From the IMG/VR virus record IMGVR_UViG_3300025941_000021, positions 1 through 64,000 of that record: a stretch of 64,000 nucleotides of DNA; one strand, given 5' to 3'. The position numbers and the translations under genes are program-made. Every line of letters starts with the position of its first letter. Position 1 is the first letter of the stretch. This document shows, piece after piece, positions 52,042 through 60,175 of this stretch. The notes beneath the pieces were generated by a model, which searched no databases, was not told where the DNA came from, and saw only the letters and a list, made by a program, of their open reading frames with translations. Source of the DNA: a virus.

Positions 52042-52386
52042 ATGAACAGCACTGAGAAGGTAGATACTGCCGTAGTAAATATGTTCCGCCACCTTCCACC
52101 CGCAGTGGCAGACAAAGTACAGCAGAAGTATGAGGAAGACCGGCAAAAGTTCATTGCATGGCTTCAAACCGTCATTCCGTCAAAAGATTCGCGGTATTGG
52201 GCAAAGCGAAGTTGCACCAAGTGCCACGGACGTGGTATCCTAGGAACTCTGACTACACCTTCCGGTGAAAAAGTAGTACCAGCATGTTCCTGCACGGAGA
52301 AGCGCTATAGAGTGTGGGTGATTGAACAGAGACGCGTATACAACGCATTGAAGGAGCAGGGACATGAGACGACCACAGCAGATTGA
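52042..52386 (+). CDS. Protein with DnaJ-type zinc knuckle (114 aa)
   Basis: CTKCHGRGILG is a CxxCxGxG knuckle, with PACSC later supplying the second pair. Helical N- and C-terminal parts. Possibly a small chaperone-like or assembly factor. Confidence 0.6.
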   Translation: MNSTEKVDTAVVNMFRHLPPAVADKVQQKYEEDRQKFIAWLQTVIPSKDSRYWAKRSCTKCHGRGILGTLTTPSGEKVVPACSCTEKRYRVWVIEQRRVYNALKEQGHETTTAD

Positions 52387-53074
52387 TCCAAAGACGCTAC
52401 GCAAGCATTCTCGCATCATGGAGAAGTTGCAAGCACCACCGATGGTAGTTGGACCTCGTGAACAAACCGACTATGGCTATTTCGTAGAAGGTTCGAAGAC
52501 CAAGAGCTTTGAGACGAAGTTCTTGACTGTCATGCCTCAGTGCATGACGCCCACGTGGAAGCACGAGAAGAAGACACGAGTCTATCGTGTTGTTTCAGGC
52601 GTCGGTATCTACCAGACGTTCGACAAGCCAGAAGAAGGTCAGACTGTTGTTGGCAAGATGAATGAGCGTCACCTTACACATGGTGACGAAGTTGTGGTTT
52701 CTAGCGACACAACGCACCGTATCACAGCGGGTCCAGGTAAGCTTGAACTCTACGTGACTCAGGACTCGAAGTATGAATCCTCTCTACAAGAGGTCATGCC
52801 CGCAGAAGTAGTAGCACAAGTATCTGCCGCCGAGTTGACTCCACTCACGGAGGCGGATAAGCAGAACAAGGTAACGTTCGGAGTAGACAGGTCTATGCGC
52901 CGTAATCGTGTTGCACAACAGATTGCAGAAGAGCGTGCAAATAGACCAGCGGCACCAACGGTTCCGCGTTCGCAAAGGGGACAGTCATCACATGAGTTCT
53001 TCCGCACTGATGCTGGTGGAGCAGGCATCAACGTGAAGCCCGTCATGAACTTCGATGCTGAGGGAGCTGGATGA
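52364..53074 (+). CDS. Cupin-domain protein (236 aa)
   Basis: The central part (TPTWKHEKKTRVYRVVSGVG then HLTHGDEVVVSSDTTHRI) follows the two cupin motifs of a double-stranded beta-helix. The C-terminal tail is basic and disordered. It begins the virion gene run and may be a minor structural or assembly protein. Confidence 0.6.
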   Translation: MRRPQQIDPKTLRKHSRIMEKLQAPPMVVGPREQTDYGYFVEGSKTKSFETKFLTVMPQCMTPTWKHEKKTRVYRVVSGVGIYQTFDKPEEGQTVVGKMNERHLTHGDEVVVSSDTTHRITAGPGKLELYVTQDSKYESSLQEVMPAEVVAQVSAAELTPLTEADKQNKVTFGVDRSMRRNRVAQQIAEERANRPAAPTVPRSQRGQSSHEFFRTDAGGAGINVKPVMNFDAEGAG

Positions 53075-55236
53075 GACTGTACCTGGACCTAGAGAACCTA
53101 TCGAAAGCTATGGGCGCCCCTCCAACCGGAGGAGGCGCTAATGGCGCTTCTGCACCTCCTAAGACGCCTGGCGCTGCCACTGGCGGCTCTGGACCGCAGA
53201 CTGTGGACTGTCCTCTAGGTCCAGCATGTCCTGATGGTGGTCACCATCAGTTGGGTTCCTCAAAGCTACAGGAACACACAGAAGAGGCACAGGCGAAGAT
53301 GCAGACTGGCCAAACCCCTGGCGACGAGTCAACGGGTAAGGACACAGGCAATCCAGGTGTGCCACCAGGCGCTACCAACATTGGTGGTGTAGGATCTGAC
53401 CAGGTGAAGCGTATTCCACCCCCACTACATGTAGGTGAGGGCGAAGCGGGATTCACTCCGGTTAACACCAGCGAGTTCCACACGGAGACCGTTGACCCTG
53501 CAAAAGAAGAGCCAAAGGGACACCCAGACTTCTCTGCACAGGCATTCAAGCAAGACCCACACGGTGCCAAGACTCGTTCGATGTTGCAGGGTGCAACTCC
53601 GGATGAACCATCTGTGGCTCCTATGAAGCCACAACCACAGGCACCAAGTCAGCTCACAGGTCAGGTCGCCGGTCAGAACATGGACCGTCCTGGCATGGGT
53701 ACGGCCGCAGTACCGAACCCTATGGTGGCAAATGAAGCTTCTGTTCCACCAGACAGCAAGCCAATGGACCACTACAGGCTTTCACAGGTAGCTGGACAGT
53801 CCGGTGACGCAGAGCTAGCGAAGTTCCACCAGGACATGGCACGTAAGCGCACTGAGGGCATGGGCTCCGAAGATCACAAGGATCTTGCGAACCAGTTGCA
53901 TGCAGAAGGCATGCACGACCAGGCTAAGTACCACGAGGGTATCCACCAGCGTGCAACCGAAGGTCAGAAGGAAGTTGAGCCTGAGAAGGCAGAAGCTGAC
54001 TCGCAGAAGCACCAAGAAGGCATGCGCGATGTTCATCACGAACAGCGTTCGAAGGCCGAGAAGGACTTGGCTTCGTCGAAGGAAAAGCACAAGAAGCTTC
54101 AAGAGAAGGCTGAGGCTCTCAAGGAAAAGAACAAGCAGGCTTTGAAGGACTACGAAGAGAAGAAGGCTGTTCACTCCATGAGTAAGGAAATGGGCGGCAA
54201 GAGTGCTGCTCCCAAGAAGCCAAAGCTTGAGAAGGAAGAGAAGGTTCCAGAGAAGCCAGAGCTTTCAGAACCATCCAACAACCACGAGCGTTTGCAGCAC
54301 GACACGCACACTTCGCGTGCAAAGCGTGTAGCAGACTTGGCCGAGTCTCACCTACAGAACAACAAGGACTTGAGCCCTGGTGACCGTAAGCGCCTTGAGC
54401 GTGCTCACCAGATGGCTGTGTACCACTCCAACATCGGTTACACACCAACCGCAGCACACAAGAAGGAACTAGGCGACGTAGAGAATGCGGTGTCTGGAAT
54501 GGGCATCAAACAGACTCACCAGGAAATGCAGGCAGAGGCAGACAAGAAGAACACGGCAGAAGCTTCAAAGAAGGCTGAAAAGGACCGTGCAGCTTCTGAG
54601 AAGCAACAGACTAAGCAGCAGAAGCTAGATGAGAAGACGTCAGCAAAGCAAGCTGCCGCAGATGCACAGGCCGCCGCTGACCAGCCTCAGCCTCCTCAGA
54701 CTGATTTGGATCATGCACGTGTGCAGGCACACCAGTCCAAGGCAAAGAAGTTGCGTGAGTCACTAGAGCAGCACATGCAGCAGAATCCGAACATGTCGCC
54801 AGAGGACCAGCAGAAGGCCCAGCACATCATTGCGGAGCTACAGAAGCACGAACAGATGGACATGGTGCCCGGAAAGGCACACACGGCCGAACTGCAAGAG
54901 CTTGAAAAGCTATCGGGTGAACATGGTAAGCCACCAAAGCCAGAGACAGAACAGGGTGATGAAGCAGGATCTGTGGATACTGGCGGAAACTATGCTATGA
55001 ACATGATTCATCAGGGTCGTGCGCTTGGCCATGGTTTGGCAGCTTCGGCAACGTCTCCATACGGCGCGGCTGGCCAGGCAGGTTCTCAGGTAGTAAACTA
55101 TGGTATTTCTGGTGCAACACATGCGGGTCACCGACTTCTACATGACGCGCACCAGATGGACCGCGAAAAGAGCAAGCCTCCGGTCACCAAGGACGATACC
55201 AAGGCTCCCAAGAACACACCAAGAGGTCAGGCATGA
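53071..55236 (+). CDS. Large coiled-coil structural protein with MxLYL start (721 aa)
   Basis: Begins MRLYLDLENLSKAMG, the start shared by three other virion genes. A Gly/Pro/Ala-rich region includes CPLGPACPDGGHH, which is echoed by CPFGGGADCMKHGG in the MuF protein. From about residue 250 to 530 it is a long Lys/Glu/Gln/Ala coiled coil. The C-terminus is Pro/Lys-rich. It is probably an internal head or scaffold-like protein. Confidence 0.6.
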   Translation: MRLYLDLENLSKAMGAPPTGGGANGASAPPKTPGAATGGSGPQTVDCPLGPACPDGGHHQLGSSKLQEHTEEAQAKMQTGQTPGDESTGKDTGNPGVPPGATNIGGVGSDQVKRIPPPLHVGEGEAGFTPVNTSEFHTETVDPAKEEPKGHPDFSAQAFKQDPHGAKTRSMLQGATPDEPSVAPMKPQPQAPSQLTGQVAGQNMDRPGMGTAAVPNPMVANEASVPPDSKPMDHYRLSQVAGQSGDAELAKFHQDMARKRTEGMGSEDHKDLANQLHAEGMHDQAKYHEGIHQRATEGQKEVEPEKAEADSQKHQEGMRDVHHEQRSKAEKDLASSKEKHKKLQEKAEALKEKNKQALKDYEEKKAVHSMSKEMGGKSAAPKKPKLEKEEKVPEKPELSEPSNNHERLQHDTHTSRAKRVADLAESHLQNNKDLSPGDRKRLERAHQMAVYHSNIGYTPTAAHKKELGDVENAVSGMGIKQTHQEMQAEADKKNTAEASKKAEKDRAASEKQQTKQQKLDEKTSAKQAAADAQAAADQPQPPQTDLDHARVQAHQSKAKKLRESLEQHMQQNPNMSPEDQQKAQHIIAELQKHEQMDMVPGKAHTAELQELEKLSGEHGKPPKPETEQGDEAGSVDTGGNYAMNMIHQGRALGHGLAASATSPYGAAGQAGSQVVNYGISGATHAGHRLLHDAHQMDREKSKPPVTKDDTKAPKNTPRGQA

Positions 55237-55733
55237 ATCTCTATCTTGATCTAAGCAAAGCAGTGCAGATTCCAAACACTGCGAACGACGCAAAGCCAGA
55301 ACGTCAGAGCATTCGTGAATACAACGAGTCGTTCACGACCAGTAAGACTGACGCGCTTTCTGAGCCAGATGACAAGGTACACTCGGATGATGCCGGTGAT
55401 AATACTGGCTCTCTCGACGATGAGCTTGAGAATGACCGCAAGTTGGACACTCAGATTGCCCAAGAGCGCGGGATTGTAGGTAAGCCAGACGTCAAGAAGG
55501 CATTCAATGTGGATGGCTTTGACTTGCTCAAGTCATTTACTGCTAGCTTGCAGGACCAACTAGACGTGGTTACACCAAATGCTCGTGAAATCGAATATTT
55601 GGTCGATGTTTGTGGTTATACTCGTGATGACGTCATGAAGGGGTATGCTACAATAACAGGTTCCGAGCGCAACCGTTTCAATACCTGGCTACAGGACGAG
55701 TTGCGTAAGTCCATCAGAAAGCTGGCACGATGA
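55233..55733 (+). CDS. Virion-module protein with MxLYL start (166 aa)
   Basis: Begins MNLYLDLSKAVQIPN. The central part is acidic and disordered. The C-terminal part is helical (TPNAREIEYLVDVCGYTRDD). It lies immediately upstream of the portal gene with a four-base overlap. Function unknown. Confidence 0.6.
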   Translation: MNLYLDLSKAVQIPNTANDAKPERQSIREYNESFTTSKTDALSEPDDKVHSDDAGDNTGSLDDELENDRKLDTQIAQERGIVGKPDVKKAFNVDGFDLLKSFTASLQDQLDVVTPNAREIEYLVDVCGYTRDDVMKGYATITGSERNRFNTWLQDELRKSIRKLAR

Positions 55734-57505
55734 CCACAGGTAACGATTTCGGCGTTTGGGTAGACAAGGTAAGCACGTGGCGTGATGCTACTAGTGCTGT
55801 GCCTCTATTGGTACATGACGAAATCACGAAGTCCAGACTCGAACCAGGTAAGGCAAAGAACGGTCCGAAGTCTTTGATGTTCGACCCACTTAGCATTCAG
55901 TTTGCTATGGGTTACAAGGACCGTCGTTACTCGCTCACGTATGATGTGCTCAAGCGCATTCCTCAGCAACTCTCCTTGATTGCTGCAATCATCCAGACTC
56001 GCTGTATGCAGGTTGCCTCCTTTGCTAGCCCATACCGTATGTCCAAGTCTTTGGGCTTCGAAATCAAGCACCGCAATCCAGCTCGTTCAACGACAAAGGG
56101 TGAACGTGAGTTCATCCAGTCGATGGAGAACTTCATCTACAAGTGTGGCGCGAAGGATCCAAATCCTCACAGCCCGGTAGCTCGCGATGACTTTGAGACC
56201 TTCCTCAAGAAGATCGTACGTGACTCACTCATGTACGACCAGTCTTGCTTTGAAGTAGTGCCGGACCGTCGTGGCATGCCCTACGAGTTCATGGCTGTAG
56301 ATGCATCTACGATTCGATTGGCAGCGAACAACATCGACCTCGACTACGCTACGGCACAGAGGCACGCAGTGACACAGAACCTGGGTCAGTGGCCACAATC
56401 GATTGTGCCAAACGCTATGATGACCAATCTACAGATGCCGTACAAGACCATGCATGTACGCAATCCTGAGATTGAAGACGTTCCGAGCTACATCCAGATT
56501 GTGAACGGTGTTGTGCGCAGCACGTACACACGCAACGAACTTGCGTTCGGCGTCCGCAACCCACGTTCGGACATTTACGTGCAGGGATACGGTTACTCAG
56601 AACTTGAGCAGCTCATCACCATCATCACCGCCCACCTATTCGCTGAGGAGTACAACCGCCGCTTCTTCATGCAGGGCTCGGCTCCTAAGGGTATCTTGAA
56701 CTTCAAGGGTGACAACTTGACGCCAGACCAGCTTGAGGCATTCAAGCGTCAGTGGCGTGCAAACCTTGAAGGTGTTGAGAACTCGTGGCGTACGCCTATC
56801 ATGCAGGCAGAGCAGGGCGTCGATTGGGTTGACTTGCATCCATCGAACCAAGAGATGGAATACTCGATGTGGATCGAGTACCTCATCAAGATCACATGCG
56901 CTGTGTTCCTCATCGACCCCGCTGAGTTGAACTTCGACATGCATGGCGGTGTCCAGCAGACACCACTTTTCGAGTCGTCTCAGGAATGGAAGCTCAAGGC
57001 ATCCCGAGACCGTGGTCTCAAGCCAATGCTTCGCTTCATCGCAAAGCAGATCAATGACCAGATTGTTCACAAGCTAGATGACAACTTCACGTTTGATTTC
57101 GTGGGCTTGGATGAGCTTACTGAGCAGGAAAAGCATGAACTTCGCAAGGAACAACTTGCGACGTACAAGACGATGAACGAGATTCGTCGTGCCGAGGACT
57201 TGGCTGACGTGCCACACGGTGACGTAGTAATGAACCCTGTGTACACCGCGTACATCCAGCAGCTTGGACAGCGCGAGATTCAGCAGAAGCAGATGGAAGC
57301 AGCAACCGGCGCAACGGCTGGGGCAGCTCCCGGAGCACAGGCGCAAGGCCAGGGTGGCGACCAGGGAAGCCAGCAGCCTGACAAGGGCAGCGGACCTCAA
57401 TACTCTGATGGGTTTACTAAGTCCATCAGTCTGGGTGACAAGACAAAGGTCTTGGAAATCTCGTTGGAAGATGAATGGATGGACGCTTACCGAGGTGGCG
57501 GATGA
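55730..57505 (+). CDS. Portal protein
   Basis: 591 residues of HK97-type portal character: an N-terminal region with FGVWVDKVST, the RCMQVASFASPYR segment, the YDQSCFEVVPDR wing, YVQGYGYSELEQLITI, and the KITCAVFLIDPAELNF stem region followed by a disordered Gln/Gly-rich tail. The portal forms the dodecameric DNA entry ring at one vertex. The gene starts in an ATGA overlap with its neighbour and its stop overlaps the next ATG. Confidence 0.85.
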   Translation: MTTGNDFGVWVDKVSTWRDATSAVPLLVHDEITKSRLEPGKAKNGPKSLMFDPLSIQFAMGYKDRRYSLTYDVLKRIPQQLSLIAAIIQTRCMQVASFASPYRMSKSLGFEIKHRNPARSTTKGEREFIQSMENFIYKCGAKDPNPHSPVARDDFETFLKKIVRDSLMYDQSCFEVVPDRRGMPYEFMAVDASTIRLAANNIDLDYATAQRHAVTQNLGQWPQSIVPNAMMTNLQMPYKTMHVRNPEIEDVPSYIQIVNGVVRSTYTRNELAFGVRNPRSDIYVQGYGYSELEQLITIITAHLFAEEYNRRFFMQGSAPKGILNFKGDNLTPDQLEAFKRQWRANLEGVENSWRTPIMQAEQGVDWVDLHPSNQEMEYSMWIEYLIKITCAVFLIDPAELNFDMHGGVQQTPLFESSQEWKLKASRDRGLKPMLRFIAKQINDQIVHKLDDNFTFDFVGLDELTEQEKHELRKEQLATYKTMNEIRRAEDLADVPHGDVVMNPVYTAYIQQLGQREIQQKQMEAATGATAGAAPGAQAQGQGGDQGSQQPDKGSGPQYSDGFTKSISLGDKTKVLEISLEDEWMDAYRGGG

Positions 57506-58608
57506 ATCTCTATCTCTCTGCGGAGAACATGGAGAAGGCTTACAAACTCCATGGAAAGGTGGAGTTTCAAGGTCTTCCTATATCCGTAGAGAATCGAGCT
57601 GGGTCTTCACGCCATTGGTATGACCCAAACTCAGGTGAGAAGGGTTCAACAAAGATGAAGTATCCATATGGCTACATTCGTGGCACGTTGGGTACAGACG
57701 GTGATGAAGTAGACGTATTTGTGGGTCCGAAGAAGGACTCAACCAAGGTCTTCGTAGTTACCCAGATGAAGAAGCCGGGCTTCAAAGAAGTAGACGAGCA
57801 GAAGGTAATGCTCGGATTTCATTCAGCAACTGAGGCTAAGCAGGCTTATTTGGACCACTACAACGACCCGAAGTTCTTCGGTTCAATGAAGGAGTTCCAC
57901 ATGGACGATTTCAAGCAAAAGCTCACATCCCACAAAGGCAAACTAATCAAGCACTTGTTCCTAGCGGATCCATCTGCTAAGCTTGAGAAGGCTATTGCCA
58001 CATACGAAGACTTGGAGAACGCAGGCATGGAAAAGGCACACATCGGCTTTGACAAGCTACAGAGCAAGATTGAAGGACAAGGCCACTCTGCCGAGAGTGC
58101 AGCCAAGATCGCTGCTGCTGTTGGCAACAAGAAGTACGGAGACAAGAAGATGCACCATGCCGCTGAGGAAGGAAAGCCATTGAAGGAAGGCCAGAAGATT
58201 GACAAGTCTTGTGAGCACAATACCGATGGTGAAACTTGCGAGAAGTGCAACGGTACGCACAGCGCAACGGACATTCTCAAGGGATTGAACTCTCGTCTTC
58301 TCTCTATGGTGACACGTTCGAAGGAAAAGCTTGCACCAAAGCCTGACCCTATCGCGACATCCGGAGAGACTACGCTCTTCGGTCCACAGGTAGCTCAGGC
58401 TTCTTTCGTGCCACGTCCATTCGAAGCACCTGTTGTGGCTTCGGTAGAGATTCCAGTCGTGCAGTCTGCGGCAACTCCTCTTGCCCCTGACTTTATGACG
58501 TCATGCGGCGGTTGTGGTTACATGCACAAGAGTCTTTCTTCGTGCCCACGCTGCGCTCAGGTAGCAGCACTAGACGCACGTGTAGCTACGCCAGCTTGGA
58601 GGCGTTGA
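57502..58608 (+). CDS. Pyrophosphatase-like domain virion protein (368 aa)
   Basis: Start ATG at 57502 (MNLYLSAENMEKAYK), overlapping the portal stop. YPYGYIRGTLGTDGDEVDVF is the conserved segment of an inorganic-pyrophosphatase-like domain often found in phage head-gene regions. GHSAESAAKIAAAVGNKKYG and a Cys-rich C-terminus (CEHNTDGETCEKCNG; CGGCGYM...CPRC) follow. Enzyme activity is not implied; the domain is usually structural. Confidence 0.65.
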   Translation: MNLYLSAENMEKAYKLHGKVEFQGLPISVENRAGSSRHWYDPNSGEKGSTKMKYPYGYIRGTLGTDGDEVDVFVGPKKDSTKVFVVTQMKKPGFKEVDEQKVMLGFHSATEAKQAYLDHYNDPKFFGSMKEFHMDDFKQKLTSHKGKLIKHLFLADPSAKLEKAIATYEDLENAGMEKAHIGFDKLQSKIEGQGHSAESAAKIAAAVGNKKYGDKKMHHAAEEGKPLKEGQKIDKSCEHNTDGETCEKCNGTHSATDILKGLNSRLLSMVTRSKEKLAPKPDPIATSGETTLFGPQVAQASFVPRPFEAPVVASVEIPVVQSAATPLAPDFMTSCGGCGYMHKSLSSCPRCAQVAALDARVATPAWRR

Positions 58609-58610
58609 TC

Positions 58611-58952
58611 ATGAGACTGTATCTCCGCGAAGACCTTGCAAAGTCTGAGAACTCAGACAAGCCCGCTGCACCAAGCAAGTCTGGTGAACAGCGCGGAGGT
58701 GCATACGTTGCTCGTGCTCAGGTTGGCACAGAAGCCGATGGCAGCCCACGCTACCGTTACTTCAAGACACAAGAAGAGTACGACAGCTTCTTGGGCAGCA
58801 AGAAGAAGGAGTCTAGCTCCGGTAAGAAGCTAGAAGAGAAGGTTGAGAAGGAACACGAGGAAAGCACGAAGAAGCAGCACCACTCGAACCTACTCAGTCC
58901 CAAGGATTCCCAAAAGACTGAGAAGTCTCTACGCCTATTTGTGAGAGGTTGA
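58611..58952 (+). CDS. Virion-module protein with MxLYL start (113 aa)
   Basis: Begins MRLYLREDLAKSENS. Contains YVARAQVGTEADGSPRYRYF, then a charged, disordered tail and EKSLRLFVRG at the C-terminus. Probably a small head-associated protein. Confidence 0.6.
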   Translation: MRLYLREDLAKSENSDKPAAPSKSGEQRGGAYVARAQVGTEADGSPRYRYFKTQEEYDSFLGSKKKESSSGKKLEEKVEKEHEESTKKQHHSNLLSPKDSQKTEKSLRLFVRG

Positions 58953-58954
58953 AC

Positions 58955-59563
58955 ATGTCACACTTTCCACGTGTACCAGTACGTTTCCTAGAGTCCAACG
59001 AAGCACTTCTCAAGTCTCAGACTGAGGAAGTCGCTGTTCGTCCTCTTGCCTTGATCGTCAAGAGTGTTGCCACTGTGCAGCCAAACGAAGGCAGCTTTGA
59101 CCTTGACCAGTTGGCCAAGAGTGAAGCTCTTTCCGGTGGTCACGCAGGCGCGGGCACTGACTACAACCAGACCGAATCTGCGCCTGTAGAGGACATGCAC
59201 CCTCAGTTCCGTGCACCACGTGATCGTAACCTAGGCAACGTGTTGTTCCGTCGCAACATAGACTCCTCTCTAGATATGCAAGCTGCAAAGCATGTCGTAG
59301 TGGACGCTGTGCATCGTGCATGTGATTCTACGGATGCATTGAACGACCTAGACAAGATGGTGTTGTCTGTCTTCTTCCCAGGTGTTTACATGTTCGTAGA
59401 CGCTGGATTGGTAGATTCTATGGCGTCAGTTCACATGCGCTTGGCACCACACGAGATTGATGCCGTACGTTTTCTAGTGGCAGCCCACTTGAAGGCTGAG
59501 ATGAGCTACAACGCTGGCTTGGGTGGCGGTGGCGACCCTGGAAGGTTGGCAGTTCGTTCATGA
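58955..59563 (+). CDS. Virion-module hypothetical protein (202 aa)
   Basis: ATG at 58955. The N-terminal half is disordered. The C-terminal half is helical (HVVVDAVHRACDSTDALND, FFPGVYMFVDAGLVDSMAS, HEIDAVRFLVAAHLKA). No family recognised. Position suggests head completion or assembly. Confidence 0.6.
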   Translation: MSHFPRVPVRFLESNEALLKSQTEEVAVRPLALIVKSVATVQPNEGSFDLDQLAKSEALSGGHAGAGTDYNQTESAPVEDMHPQFRAPRDRNLGNVLFRRNIDSSLDMQAAKHVVVDAVHRACDSTDALNDLDKMVLSVFFPGVYMFVDAGLVDSMASVHMRLAPHEIDAVRFLVAAHLKAEMSYNAGLGGGGDPGRLAVRS

Positions 59564-59766
59564 AGGTGAAGACGAACCTAACTCCCGCGGAGTTGAACAA
59601 AGTAGGTCATGGTCTCATCAAGCTCTCAAAGAGCCAGCAGACCGAGATTGAGTTGGAGAATCCCGCAGAACGTGAGTTGATTCGTAGAGCAGAGTCTGTG
59701 TTTGACCTCGCCATCAACAACCTGCAAGAAGAAGTGAGCAGAATCCTGCTAGACAAGGAAGATTGA
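59560..59766 (+). CDS. Small helical protein (68 aa)
   Basis: MKVKTNLTPAELNKVGHGLI, then a long charged helix. Four-base overlaps on both sides. Function unknown. Confidence 0.6.
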   Translation: MKVKTNLTPAELNKVGHGLIKLSKSQQTEIELENPAERELIRRAESVFDLAINNLQEEVSRILLDKED

Positions 59767-59768
59767 AC

Positions 59769-60164
59769 ATGACCTGGTGGAGCCCAAAGCCTTTGCGTCC
59801 CGAGTTCCAGAACGAACTATTTCCTATGGTTGAAGCCCCAACTGTAGTGAAGAGCTTGACGCCTATCGAACGTCAGCGTGCCGAAGATGGTACGCAACTC
59901 ACCCCAATGCGTCCTTCCGCACTTCGTCCAGCAGACCCTGCGTTGTACATCACCAAGGGTTCTCTTGTTGAGAAGTATGCAGAACGCCCTCAGTTGCCAA
60001 AGCAGCAGCCAGAGGATCCAATGACGACCGTCAAGTCGTACATTGCGTTCAAGAGCAAGGAAGCAGAAGCTAAGCCAGATCAGGAAATGGCGAAGTCGGT
60101 AGCAGCAATGAATGCAGCAATCGCACGTTTCGCGGCAAAGGCTGGCGCAAAGTCGGGTTCCTGA
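59769..60164 (+). CDS. Virion-module hypothetical protein (131 aa)
   Basis: ATG at 59769 (MTWWSPKPLRPEFQN). Mostly disordered, Pro/Lys/Ala-rich. Precedes the MuF gene by 11 bases. Function unknown. Confidence 0.55.
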   Translation: MTWWSPKPLRPEFQNELFPMVEAPTVVKSLTPIERQRAEDGTQLTPMRPSALRPADPALYITKGSLVEKYAERPQLPKQQPEDPMTTVKSYIAFKSKEAEAKPDQEMAKSVAAMNAAIARFAAKAGAKSGS

Positions 60165-60175
60165 TATAGTGTTGC

